Below the pieces are notes generated by a model. That model ran no database searches and was not told where the DNA came from. It was given only the letters and a program-made list of their open reading frames with translations. A stretch of 64,000 nucleotides of DNA. Source: Achromobacter sp. Root83. GTDB taxonomy: Bacteria; Pseudomonadota; Gammaproteobacteria; Burkholderiales; Burkholderiaceae_B. Location: contig NZ_LMIU01000024.1 of assembly GCF_001428845.1 (NCBI RefSeq), positions 2,542-66,541 on the forward strand, read 5' to 3'. Position numbers and translations under genes: made by a program. Position 1 is the stretch's first letter. Each line of letters opens with the position of its first letter. Positions 55,593-63,709 of the stretch are shown here, piece by piece.

Positions 55593-56426
55593 ATGTGCTC
55601 GCATCATTGGATCGTTTCTGGCCGCGCAAGCCTGTTCTCGGAAGCTGTCGGCGAGGGCGATCCGGTCGTTTTTTTGCATGCGGGCATTTGCGACCGCCGC
55701 ATGTGGCGGGCGCAACTGGATGGCGTGGCCGCTTACGCCCGGGCAATCGCGTACGACCGGCGGGGCTTTGGTCAGACCCGATACGATCCCGAAGATCATT
55801 CTGCCGTCGCCGATCTGATGGCGGTGATCGACACGATGGCGGGCGGCAAGCCGGCGATTCTTGTCGGGTGTTCGCAGGGCGGGCGCATCGCGATCGATGC
55901 GGCGCTCCGGCATCCAGAGCGCGTGCGTGCGCTGGTGTTGATTTCGCCTACGGTGCCGGGTGCGCCGGAAGCGGTCTATCCACCCGATCTCGTGGGTCCG
56001 CAGGCAGAACTTGCGCAAGCCGAGGCGGCCGGCGATCTCAAGCGGGTGAATGCGTTGAAGGCGCGGCTGTTCCTGGATGGTGCCTTGGGATCCGAAGGGC
56101 GCGTCACGGGAGGCCTGCGCGAATTGTTCCTGGACATGAATGGCGTGGCGCTCGAATCGATGCCTGCGGGCGCGAATCTTGACGCCGGGTCCACCTATGA
56201 TCGACTGGGCGAAATAGCGGCGCCCGCGCTTATTTTGTGGGGCAGCCTGGACTATCCCCATATTCAAGCGCGGTGCCGTCAAGTCGCGGCGTTGATGCCC
56301 GAGGCGACGGGTGTCGAGGTGGCGGGCGCAGCCCATCTTCCCAGTCTGGAACGGCCCGCGGATATCGCCGGCCTGCTTGCCGGATTCATCAACGGCTGCA
56401 CGGGACATCGCGAACTAGCGGACTAG
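55593..56426 (+). CDS. Alpha/beta-hydrolase fold protein
   Basis: The 277-aa hydrolase starts MCSHHWIVSGRASLFSEAVG. It contains HAG at the oxyanion side, YDRRGFGQTRYD, the nucleophile elbow GCSQGG (about residue 92), the catalytic Asp in LWGSLDYPH, and the His in GAAHLPSLE. The substrate is unknown. Its last codons and stop lie inside an octanucleotide tandem repeat (56412-56483), so the C-terminus could change with copy number. It stands alone. Confidence 0.88.
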   Translation: MCSHHWIVSGRASLFSEAVGEGDPVVFLHAGICDRRMWRAQLDGVAAYARAIAYDRRGFGQTRYDPEDHSAVADLMAVIDTMAGGKPAILVGCSQGGRIAIDAALRHPERVRALVLISPTVPGAPEAVYPPDLVGPQAELAQAEAAGDLKRVNALKARLFLDGALGSEGRVTGGLRELFLDMNGVALESMPAGANLDAGSTYDRLGEIAAPALILWGSLDYPHIQARCRQVAALMPEATGVEVAGAAHLPSLERPADIAGLLAGFINGCTGHRELAD

Positions 56427-56483
56427 CGAACTAGCGGACTAGCGAACAAGCGAACAAGCGAACAAGCGAACTGGCGGACTGGC
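56412..56483 (+). repeat. Octanucleotide tandem repeat (9 copies of 8 bp)
   Basis: Nine head-to-tail copies of gaactagc, ggactagc, gaacaagc, gaactggc or ggactggc run without gaps. The first two copies contain the end of the hydrolase gene (GAA CTA GCG GAC TAG). A gain or loss of one unit shifts the frame after the stop region, but every frame soon meets a TAG inside the array. Confidence 0.95.
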
Positions 56484-56630
56484 TGCATCGTGCAGGCCGG
56501 ACGATTCCGTCGCGTGCGGCAGCATCTGTTATGAGCGGAATTTTTCAGCTCTGTGCCTTTCGCGGGCCGGGTCCGATCCGCACAATGGCCTCTTTGCCGC
56601 CATGTCCAGGCGGTCTGCGAGGATGCTCCG

Positions 56631-57548
56631 ATGCGCTACCGCTATGTCACTGCCGATGTGTTCACAGGCCATGCCTACCAGGGTAATCCGCTGGCGGTCG
56701 TGCTCGATGCCGAGGGGCTCGGCACGGCTCAGATGCAGCGGATCGCGCGTGAATTCAATTACTCGGAAACCAGTTTCGTGCTGCCCGCGCAGGATCCGGC
56801 GCATACGGCCCGCGTGCGCATATTCACGCCGGATCGCGAGGTGCCTTTCGCCGGGCATCCCAATGTGGGCACCGCGGTGGTGCTGGCGCGCGAGCAGGTC
56901 ACCGCCGGACTGCCGGCGCCCCAGGGATTTGTGTTCGAGGAAGAGGCGGGCCTGGTGCGTATTGCGCTGAACTATGGTCCGCAGGGACTGGCCGGGGCCG
57001 AACTGCTCGCGCCGCAGCCGCTGTCGCGCGGCAGCGAAGCGCCAGTGTCCGCCGTGGCGCGGGCGCTGAAGCTCGATCCGGCGGACATCGATGTGTCCGA
57101 GCATGCCCCCCAGGTGGTTTCCGTGGGCTTGCCGTTCCTGGTGGCGCAGCTTGTCAACCGCGATGCACTGCGCCGCGCCATGCCCGACGCGAGCGGCTAT
57201 GCGGCATTGATGCCGCTGGTGGGCGCGAAATCCATCTATGTCTACACGACGGATACCGCGTCCGACGCCATGGATGCGCCCACCGATATCCAGGCGCGCA
57301 TGCTTACCGGGCGCATGACCGAAGACCCGGCCACCGGCAGCGCGACCGCTGCCGTCACCGCGCTGCGGGCGTTCTTGCGGGATGATGAAGGCATGTTGCG
57401 GCTGCGCGTGGGGCAGGGCGTGGACATGGGGCGTGCAAGCCTGTTGCTGGCGCACGCGGAGTCCAGGCCGGATGGCGTGTGGGCAGGCGTGTCGGGGCAG
57501 GCGGTGGTGGTGATGGAGGGCACCTTGCCCGCGCCCGCCCAGGATTGA
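56631..57548 (+). CDS. PhzF-family isomerase/epimerase-like protein
   Basis: The 305-aa two-domain protein starts MRYRYVTADVFTGHAYQGNP. It keeps the PhzF catalytic Glu (NYSETSFVLP), the VPFAGHPNVGTAVVLA motif and the second-domain signature TEDPATGSATAAVTALRAFL. Such proteins are isomerases of varied small molecules. The gene is isolated, and no phenazine genes are present. ATG 56631 has GAGGAT upstream. Confidence 0.93.
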   Translation: MRYRYVTADVFTGHAYQGNPLAVVLDAEGLGTAQMQRIAREFNYSETSFVLPAQDPAHTARVRIFTPDREVPFAGHPNVGTAVVLAREQVTAGLPAPQGFVFEEEAGLVRIALNYGPQGLAGAELLAPQPLSRGSEAPVSAVARALKLDPADIDVSEHAPQVVSVGLPFLVAQLVNRDALRRAMPDASGYAALMPLVGAKSIYVYTTDTASDAMDAPTDIQARMLTGRMTEDPATGSATAAVTALRAFLRDDEGMLRLRVGQGVDMGRASLLLAHAESRPDGVWAGVSGQAVVVMEGTLPAPAQD

Positions 57549-57557
57549 CCCCGCGTA

Positions 57558-57587
57558 TTGCCCGCGGCGCAGCAGCTCGTGTATGCT
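57558..57587 (+). promoter_or_regulatory. Sigma-70 promoter for the structured leader / small RNA
   Basis: TTGCCC (57558-57563) and TATGCT (57582-57587), spaced 18 bp. Transcription should begin near 57594, at or just before the ATG of a 22-codon frame. Confidence 0.65.
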
Positions 57588-57593
57588 TTGCCG

Positions 57594-57737
57594 CATGAAC
57601 GCATTGCATCCCGTCCCGGTGTTCCGGGCAGACAATCGACGAATCACTCGACGTCTACGTTGAGTGGCTAGTCACGTTCGGGCGCTGAGTGTTCAGCGCT
57701 TTCCCCTGAAGGCCACGATACCCCTCGTGGCCTTTTT
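57594..57737 (+). ncRNA. Candidate small RNA or attenuating leader upstream of the GNAT gene
   Basis: A transcript from the promoter at 57558-57587 to the terminator at 57709-57737 would be about 144 nt. It contains hairpin cccgg-tgtt-ccggg (57615-57628), hairpin gcgctga-gtgt-tcagcgc (57682-57699), and then the terminator stem aaggccacga / tcgtggcctt with a T run. Inside it, 57595-57663 encodes MNALHPVPVFRADNRRITRR plus two residues, an Arg-rich 22-aa peptide. No known RNA family was recognised. Confidence 0.55.
57709..57737 (+). terminator. Rho-independent terminator upstream of the GNAT gene
   Basis: aaggccacga-tacccc-tcgtggccttttt, a 10-bp stem with a T run, 68 bp before the start of the GNAT gene. 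Confidence 0.9.
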
Positions 57738-57805
57738 GTTTGCATTCCCGTCCCGTGTCCGAGGCGTATCGCAAGGCTTTCATTCTTTTATCGAAGGAAT
57801 GAAGC

Positions 57806-58240
57806 ATGACCCATCAAGACCTCGCTATCCGGGCTTTTCACCCGTCCGACGAACCGGGCGTAATTCAACTGTGGCAGGCGTGCGGCCTGACCCGGCGCTG
57901 GAACGATCCCAGGAAAGACATTGCCCGTAAGCTGACCGTGCAATCCGACCTGTTCCTGGTTGGCGAGGTGGACGGCGCCATCGTCGGCTCGCTGATGGGC
58001 GGCTACGACGGCCACCGCGGCTGGATAAATTATCTGGCGGTGTCGCCCGCGTACCAGCGCCGCAACTACGCCACGGCGCTGATGGCGGCGGTGGAGCTCA
58101 AGCTGCTTGATTTGGGATGCCCCAAGATCAATCTGATGATCCGGTCGGGCAATGTCGCGGTGAAGGGCTTTTATGACAGCCTGGGCTTTTCTCAGGACGA
58201 AGTCATCAGCCTGGGAAAACGCCTGATCCCGGATTGTTGA
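57806..58240 (+). CDS. ypeA: GNAT-family acetyltransferase (YpeA type)
   Basis: The 144-aa GNAT protein starts MTHQDLAIRAFHPSDEPGVI. The acetyl-CoA binding strand and loop is INYLAVSPAYQRRNYATALM (R-R-x-Y-A in place of the usual R-x-x-G-x-A). The end is VKGFYDSLGFSQDEVISLGK. The YpeA subfamily has no firm substrate. It lies behind the structured leader, so read-through control is possible. Confidence 0.92.
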   Translation: MTHQDLAIRAFHPSDEPGVIQLWQACGLTRRWNDPRKDIARKLTVQSDLFLVGEVDGAIVGSLMGGYDGHRGWINYLAVSPAYQRRNYATALMAAVELKLLDLGCPKINLMIRSGNVAVKGFYDSLGFSQDEVISLGKRLIPDC

Positions 58241-58456
58241 AGCGCTTGCGGGCGAATCGACCGGGACATGGTCCGATACCGTCGTCTTCAGAATCGCTCG
58301 GTCCGATATGCGACGTTGAATTGCGGCCGCCCGTAAGAGGCGGTCGCACACTCCCTGTGCCTGTCTTGCAGATGCCGCGTTCCTGGCGGCGGGCTGCATT
58401 GCCGGGGCGGTATCCGCTGCGGCAAATGCCTCGGCGGCACAACAGGGAGGATGACG

Positions 58457-59476
58457 ATGCTATATGGGAACCAATGGCTGCGTTTTGCAGCCGCAGTGTT
58501 GCTTGCGCTATGCGGACTGTCCGTCAGCGCCGAACCGGTAAAACTGAAAATGTCGCACTTCCTGGGGCCGCAGAGCTTCTTCCAGGTCGATCTGGTTGAG
58601 CCGTGGGCGCGCGAGCTTGAGCGAAGAACGGGCGGCCGGGTGCGGGTGGAGGTGCTGAATGCCGCTTCGCCGCTGGGCAACGTGCGCAACCAGGCCGCGC
58701 AGGTCCAGGAGGGCGTGGTCGACATCGCATTGGGGCTGCGCGGCGCGGAAGGCGAGCGCTTTTCGCGCAGCTCGATCATCGAGCTGCCGTTCGTGGTGTC
58801 GGATGCCGCCCGCGGATCCCAGGCGTTGTGGGGCCTGTTTCAACAGGGGATCCTTGCCGACGAATACCGGGATTTCAAGGTGCTTGCGCTTTTTGTGCAG
58901 AACCCGGGCCTGATTCACACCAAGGCCACGCCGGTAAGAGAGTTGTCGGATCTGAAGGGCTTGCGCCTGCGGGTACCGAATGCCACGGTGGCCACGGCGC
59001 TGGAACACGTGGGGGCGCTTCCCAGGCTGTTGCAGCCCGATGAGATCGTTGCCGCGCTGCGCTCGAATCAGCTCGATGGCATCGTGACCAACTGGGGCAC
59101 GCCCATCGCCGGTTTCAATGATGAAACGACGTGGCATACCTCGGTGCCGTTCTATGCGTCGGCGTTCTTCATCGTCATGAACCGGAAACGGTATGACAGC
59201 CTGCCCGCGGACGTCCGCCAGGCCATCGACAGTCTCTCCGGCGATGCGCTTGTTGCTCGGTTCGGACCGCTGTGGGACCAGTGGGACAAGCCTTTGCATG
59301 ACCAGGCGGTGGCGCTGGGTAGAACGATACTGCAGCCGGATGCGGATGCGCTGCAGCGCTGGAAGAGCGGCTTGCAGCCCATGTCGGACGCCTACGTGAA
59401 GATGCTTGAGTCCAAGGGGTTCCACGACGCACGGCGCGTGTATGAGCAATTGCTGGCGGGATCGGCCCGGCGCTGA
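58457..59476 (+). CDS. TRAP transporter substrate-binding protein (orphan DctP)
   Basis: The 339-aa protein starts MLYGNQWLRFAAAVLLALCG with a Sec signal peptide (cleaved near VSAEP). DctP family blocks include KGLRLRVPNATVATALEHVG, with the conserved ligand Arg, and NQLDGIVTNWGTPIAGFNDE. GGGAGG directly precedes an ATG at 58451, so the second ATG at 58457 has the better spacing. No DctQ/DctM genes are adjacent. Convergent with the AstE/AspA-like gene. Confidence 0.9.
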   Translation: MLYGNQWLRFAAAVLLALCGLSVSAEPVKLKMSHFLGPQSFFQVDLVEPWARELERRTGGRVRVEVLNAASPLGNVRNQAAQVQEGVVDIALGLRGAEGERFSRSSIIELPFVVSDAARGSQALWGLFQQGILADEYRDFKVLALFVQNPGLIHTKATPVRELSDLKGLRLRVPNATVATALEHVGALPRLLQPDEIVAALRSNQLDGIVTNWGTPIAGFNDETTWHTSVPFYASAFFIVMNRKRYDSLPADVRQAIDSLSGDALVARFGPLWDQWDKPLHDQAVALGRTILQPDADALQRWKSGLQPMSDAYVKMLESKGFHDARRVYEQLLAGSARR

Positions 59477-59518
59477 TGGCCGGACCATCCTGCCAGGCGC
59501 GTGCCCGCGCCGGAAACG

Positions 59519-60472
59519 TCAGATCGCTTGCGTCAGGTAAACGGCCTCGCGTCCGACGATGGGCATGCGGGTGGGCATGAAGATCGTGCAGTGGTCGCAA
59601 GGCGAACGGATTTCCTCGGTGCCGTTCATGGCGATCAGTTCGCCCTTGTCGAAGGTTTCGAAGCCGATGACCGGCCGCGTGAAGCTGAACGCCTCGGACT
59701 TCACCATATGGACCTCCAGCAGGCGGTAGCGTTGCGGAACCGGCGGCGGCGTGGCGCCGGCCGGCTGGTCGATCAAGCCCAGGTGCGCCAGGAAACGCAG
59801 CGTCACGTCGGTGGCAAGCAGGGCGGCGGACCGGGAGAAATGCTGGCCGCATTCCACGACCAGTGCACCGCCGCTGTCGGACGCGGGGTCGCCATGGTGG
59901 CCATATCCCATGACGCCGGTGCCGGGAAACTTGTCCTGCGGCATGACCAGATGCACTTGCGGCGCGCCGACGGCTGACGCCAGGGCGGTATTGCGGTCCA
60001 TTTCGTTGTAGACCCAGAAGGGCTGCACCGGCGCTCGGGTGGAGTGGATGTCCAGCACGAAATCGGCGGCGTCCAGCACTGGGCGCATTTCGCGGGCGCG
60101 GCGCAATTCCGGGCTGTCGTCGGGCCCATCTAATTGCGCCGCCGACCAGATGCGGTTCAGGTTGTGAACGAGCTGGCGGTTGTCGTAGGGCCTGTCGATG
60201 TCGAAGGCCTCGTAGGCCTCGACGTGGGCGAAGCTGACCGTCAGGGTGCCGATCTTGGGCCGCACGCCGGAGTCCAGGAGGTGGGTCGCGGCCACCATGC
60301 CACAGATCTCGTTGCCATGCGTGATGGCGTTGATCAGCGCATGCGGCCCCGGCTTGCCCGAATCGAAGCGGTGCACGTACGGAATGCCGGTGTTTCCCTG
60401 GCGATACTGGGCCAGGTCGCGGGGAAGGACTTCAAGCGGAGCGGTATCGGGTTCGAAATTGGAGTTTGTCAT
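59519..60472 (-). CDS. Succinylglutamate desuccinylase/aspartoacylase-family zinc hydrolase
   Basis: The 317-aa M14-like hydrolase starts MTNSNFEPDTAPLEVLPRDL. Zinc ligands are His and Glu in THGNEICG and a later His in LDIHSTR, and the catalytic Glu is probably in ALVVECGQH. It should remove an acyl group from an N-acyl amino acid. Its convergent neighbour is an orphan TRAP binding protein, so import and deacylation of the same compound is possible (inference). Confidence 0.9.
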   Translation of the reverse strand: MTNSNFEPDTAPLEVLPRDLAQYRQGNTGIPYVHRFDSGKPGPHALINAITHGNEICGMVAATHLLDSGVRPKIGTLTVSFAHVEAYEAFDIDRPYDNRQLVHNLNRIWSAAQLDGPDDSPELRRAREMRPVLDAADFVLDIHSTRAPVQPFWVYNEMDRNTALASAVGAPQVHLVMPQDKFPGTGVMGYGHHGDPASDSGGALVVECGQHFSRSAALLATDVTLRFLAHLGLIDQPAGATPPPVPQRYRLLEVHMVKSEAFSFTRPVIGFETFDKGELIAMNGTEEIRSPCDHCTIFMPTRMPIVGREAVYLTQAI

Positions 60473-60701
60473 GGGTATGGGGCAGGTCGTTTTGTTTACG
60501 CTATTTTGCAGTACGGACTGCGGATATGAAATAGGTCCGAGTCGTGGTGGCGCCTGGAAGAAGATAAAGGGATTTCGTGATCGGCAAGATGCGCGCGCAC
60601 TACCTCGTTTAGTACTGTCAAATCCCCCGAAAACACTGCTTTTCAAGCTCGATTTTTTTTGGCATATTGCGGCCGGATAAACAGATTTCAGGAGTACCAG
60701 A

Positions 60702-60956
60702 ATGGGCGCGTGGCCGCAGCGTCATATCGATGGATTTCAAGTGCAGTGCGAAGTCGTCAGTCTTGATATCGGGGTATTGGCCATCGAGGTAACCGTGCGC
60801 CGCAGCGGCAACGGCGATTTCCAGCAGCGCTGGTCGCTGCCTCGTTTCGTGACCTTCGAGGACGCCGCGATTGCCCGGCGCCATGCGGAACTGGTGTTGT
60901 CGGGCATTGTGTCGGTGGACGCGTCCACCGGCGAACCGCGCTACGGAATTCTCTAG
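60702..60956 (+). CDS. Hypothetical small protein
   Basis: The 84-aa protein starts MGAWPQRHIDGFQVQCEVVS, with alternating beta-like and helical stretches (WSLPRFVTFEDAAIARRHAE). AGGAG lies 8 bp before the ATG. No signal peptide and no recognised family. A run of T and a possible promoter lie upstream. Confidence 0.7.
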   Translation: MGAWPQRHIDGFQVQCEVVSLDIGVLAIEVTVRRSGNGDFQQRWSLPRFVTFEDAAIARRHAELVLSGIVSVDASTGEPRYGIL

Positions 60957-61059
60957 GCAGGCTGCTTGTTTTTTGTTTCGTTTATCACAATCGTGTGTCT
61001 TGTCCAGAGGGGTTTGGCCGGTACAGTATGGGTGGATGACAACAAAAAAGGAGAGTTCC

Positions 61060-61659
61060 ATGTTTGATACTTTTCCTGTCTTGCGCCGTGCCGGCATTGC
61101 CGCCGCGGCGATCGGCGCAGCCGGCCTGCTGTTCGCGGGCTGCACGACCACCACTCCCTCCAAATCTTCTGCCGCATCGACATCCGATCAGCGGCAATCG
61201 TTGAACAGCGCGGCCAACGCGACGCTTAGCCGCCTCTACGAGGATGCTCCGCAGTCCAAGGAACTCGTGGCGCGAGCCAAGGGCGTGCTGGTCTTTCCCG
61301 ATGTGCTCAGCGGCAGCTTCATCATCGGCGCCGAACACGGCAAAGGCGTGCTGCGTGTAGGCGGTGCGAACGCCGGCTACTACAGCACGACGGCAGGGTC
61401 GATCGGCTTCCAGGCCGGCGCGCAGTCCAAGGCAATGGTTCTGCTGTTCATGACGGATGAGTCCCTGAACAAGTTCCGCAAGAGCAGCGGCTGGACCGTG
61501 GGCGCCGACGCCACGGTGGCCGTCGTCAACATCGGCGCGAACGGCCGGATCGATACCAACACGGCGCAGCAGCCCATCGTGGGTTTTGTCATGAATAATG
61601 GCGGCCTGATGGCGGGCGTGTCGCTGGAGGGCACGAAGATCTCGAAGCTGGATCCTTGA
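61060..61659 (+). CDS. SYLF/YSC84-domain lipoprotein
   Basis: The 199-aa protein starts MFDTFPVLRRAGIAAAAIGA with lipobox LFAGC (Cys28). The SYLF lipid-binding domain follows (LYEDAPQSKELVARAKGVLV, GSIGFQAGAQSKAMVLLFMT, GVSLEGTKISKLDP). Predicted to be an outer-membrane or periplasmic lipoprotein; the bacterial role is not well defined. AAGGAG precedes ATG 61060. A Rho-independent terminator follows. Confidence 0.92.
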   Translation: MFDTFPVLRRAGIAAAAIGAAGLLFAGCTTTTPSKSSAASTSDQRQSLNSAANATLSRLYEDAPQSKELVARAKGVLVFPDVLSGSFIIGAEHGKGVLRVGGANAGYYSTTAGSIGFQAGAQSKAMVLLFMTDESLNKFRKSSGWTVGADATVAVVNIGANGRIDTNTAQQPIVGFVMNNGGLMAGVSLEGTKISKLDP

Positions 61660-61676
61660 TCCATCAGCGCTCATGC

Positions 61677-61712
61677 AAAACGCCGCGGGAGGCCTCCGCG
61701 GCGTTTTGTTTT
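61677..61712 (+). terminator. Rho-independent terminator after SYLF lipoprotein
   Basis: aaaacgccgcgga-ggcc-tccgcggcgtttt followed by gtttt, 18 bp after the stop codon. Confidence 0.9.
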
Positions 61713-61758
61713 GGTGCGGGGAAAGGGAATGGATGCCCCGCGAGGTTGCGTCGGCCGG

Positions 61759-61992
61759 CTAGCCGATCACGGAGTCGCTGTTGTTGCGGACGGCTGTCTC
61801 GCGTTCCATCTCGGCTTCTTCGATTTTCGGATCCAGGCCGCGCCAGCGCACGATACTGCCGCGCTCTTGCTCGGGCTCCCAGCCCAGCATTCCGTAGCGC
61901 GTGATTTCAGTTTCGCCTGTGTCGAACTCGACTTCAAAGTAGCCCTGACGATCGGGTAGCGTGCTGCCGGGGAACCATTCGGTTTCAGGCAT
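61759..61992 (-). CDS. Hypothetical acidic small protein
   Basis: The 77-aa protein starts MPETEWFPGSTLPDRQGYFE and is rich in Glu, with a WEPEQERGSIVRWRGLDP segment. It has AAGGAG upstream of ATG 61992. I do not recognise the family. It is convergent with the SYLF lipoprotein gene. Confidence 0.72.
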   Translation of the reverse strand: MPETEWFPGSTLPDRQGYFEVEFDTGETEITRYGMLGWEPEQERGSIVRWRGLDPKIEEAEMERETAVRNNSDSVIG

Positions 61993-62106
61993 GGTTTGCT
62001 CCTTGCTAAGCGATGGGAGGGACGCCGGCGCCCGCGGACGGCAGGCGCCAAGCGCCTTTATTGTGGGCTTGCCGCGGTGATCCCGCAAGTGGCGCCATGG
62101 CTGACC

Positions 62107-62577
62107 CTAGGCTAGCGGGACCGCGGTGGTGTAGAGCACCTGCTTGAGCGCGAAGCTGGAACGAATACTGGCCACGCCCGGAATGCGCGTGATGTGCTCG
62201 ACAATAAGGCGCTCCAGCGCGTCGACATCGGGAACCAGGGCGCGGATCAGGTAGTCGGCATCGCCAGACATCAGGTAGCACTCCATGATCTCGGGCAGTA
62301 CGGCGATTTCGCGCTCGAAGACGTCCAGAGCGGCCTTGCGCTGCTTGTCCAGCGAGATCTGGATGAACACGTTTACCTTCAGGCCCAATTTTCGGGCATT
62401 CAGAAGCGTCACGCGGCGATCGATGAGGCCCTCGGTTTCCAGGCGGCGGACGCGGGCCAGGCAGGGCGAAGCGGATAGGTTGACGCGGGCGGCCAGTTCC
62501 ACATTGGTGAGGCGTGCGTCGCGTTGAAGTTCGTTCAGGATGCGGATGTCAGTGGCATCCAGGTTGATTTCCGGCAT
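62107..62577 (-). CDS. Lrp/AsnC-family transcriptional regulator
   Basis: The 156-aa protein starts [20 protein letters not shown], with the Lrp-type HTH ([20 protein letters not shown]) and a C-terminal RAM ligand domain ([20 protein letters not shown]). AGGTGA precedes the ATG. It is divergent from an EamA-family transporter gene, so it probably controls that gene in response to an amino acid. Confidence 0.94.
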   Translation of the reverse strand: MPEINLDATDIRILNELQRDARLTNVELAARVNLSASPCLARVRRLETEGLIDRRVTLLNARKLGLKVNVFIQISLDKQRKAALDVFEREIAVLPEIMECYLMSGDADYLIRALVPDVDALERLIVEHITRIPGVASIRSSFALKQVLYTTAVPLA

Positions 62578-62736
62578 AAGTCACCTAGCGAATATCGATC
62601 AGCAGTTCATTTGTGCTGAGTATGCCGCTTATTGGCGCATATTGAGGTGAAAAATGCTGGGGTTTACCCTATAGACTGTTTCATTCTTTGGCTGATCGGC
62701 CAAAGCACGAAATATTCAAGCGGTAGACCGGTAGTA

Positions 62737-63648
62737 ATGACTCAGCAAAGTGCGTGGCGCAAGGTTTTGCCGTTGGTGGGGGCGGTGATCATCTGGGGCG
62801 GTAATTGGCCGGTGATGAAGTTGGGCCTGGCGCACATGAGCCCGTTGTGGCTGGCCGCCAGCCGCTTCGGGTCCGCCGCGCTGGTCAGCGTGCTGGTGCT
62901 GGGTTTGCTGGGGCGTTTGCGCTTTCCCACCCGCCAGGAATGGCCGCTGGTGGCGGGCGTGGCCCTGTTGCAGATGGGCGCGTTTACCGCGCTGGCCCTG
63001 TGGGCGCTCCAATATGTGGCGCCTGGGCGCGCATCCGTCATTGCGTATGCAACCTCCATATGGGTGATCCCGCTTTCGTCGCTGGTCCTGAAAGAACGCC
63101 TGTCGATGGGCCAATGGTTCGCGACGGCGTTGAGCTATGCCGGCATCGGCGTCATCGTGGCGCCCGCGTTCAGCCCCTGGCAGGCGCACACTGTCATCGG
63201 CCTCGCGATGTTGCTGGGCGCGTCGTTCGCCTGGGCGTGCAACATCATCCAGTTGCGCGGCAACCGTCACGTCCGGTTGGGCGCGGACATGATTCCGTGG
63301 CAGACCGCCATCGCCGCCGTTCCGCTGGCGTTGCTGGCATGGATGCGCGACGGCGCCCCGGCGTTTCTGGGGACGCCGGATGCCTGGCCGCTGATCCTGT
63401 ACACCGGGCCGCTGGCGACGGCGCTGACCTTTATCGTGGTGCTGGGCATGACGCAGAAAATGCCGCCTGCGGCGACGTCCATCGCGATGCTGTGCGTGCC
63501 CGTCATCGGACTGATCGTGTCGTCGGTGGTGTTCCATGAGCGCATTTCGGCCGACCTGGCGCTGGGCCTGGCGCTGATCGGCGCGAGCGTGGCGGCGTCG
63601 GCCCTGGCCGCCCGGTTCAAGCGTTCGCTGGTGCTGCGCGCTTCGTAG
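62737..63648 (+). CDS. EamA-family (DMT superfamily) transporter
   Basis: The 303-aa protein has ten predicted helices in two EamA repeats and starts MTQQSAWRKVLPLVGAVIIW. It carries the family block ATSIAMLCVPVIGLIVSSVV. ATG 62737 is the normal family start; the frame is open further upstream. It is divergent from an Lrp-type regulator, a common pairing for amino-acid exporters. Confidence 0.9.
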   Translation: MTQQSAWRKVLPLVGAVIIWGGNWPVMKLGLAHMSPLWLAASRFGSAALVSVLVLGLLGRLRFPTRQEWPLVAGVALLQMGAFTALALWALQYVAPGRASVIAYATSIWVIPLSSLVLKERLSMGQWFATALSYAGIGVIVAPAFSPWQAHTVIGLAMLLGASFAWACNIIQLRGNRHVRLGADMIPWQTAIAAVPLALLAWMRDGAPAFLGTPDAWPLILYTGPLATALTFIVVLGMTQKMPPAATSIAMLCVPVIGLIVSSVVFHERISADLALGLALIGASVAASALAARFKRSLVLRAS

Positions 63649-63709
63649 AAGGTTCTAGAATGGCTTGCGCCGGGAAAGGTCCCGGCTATCACGCAGGCGC
63701 GCAGCAGAA

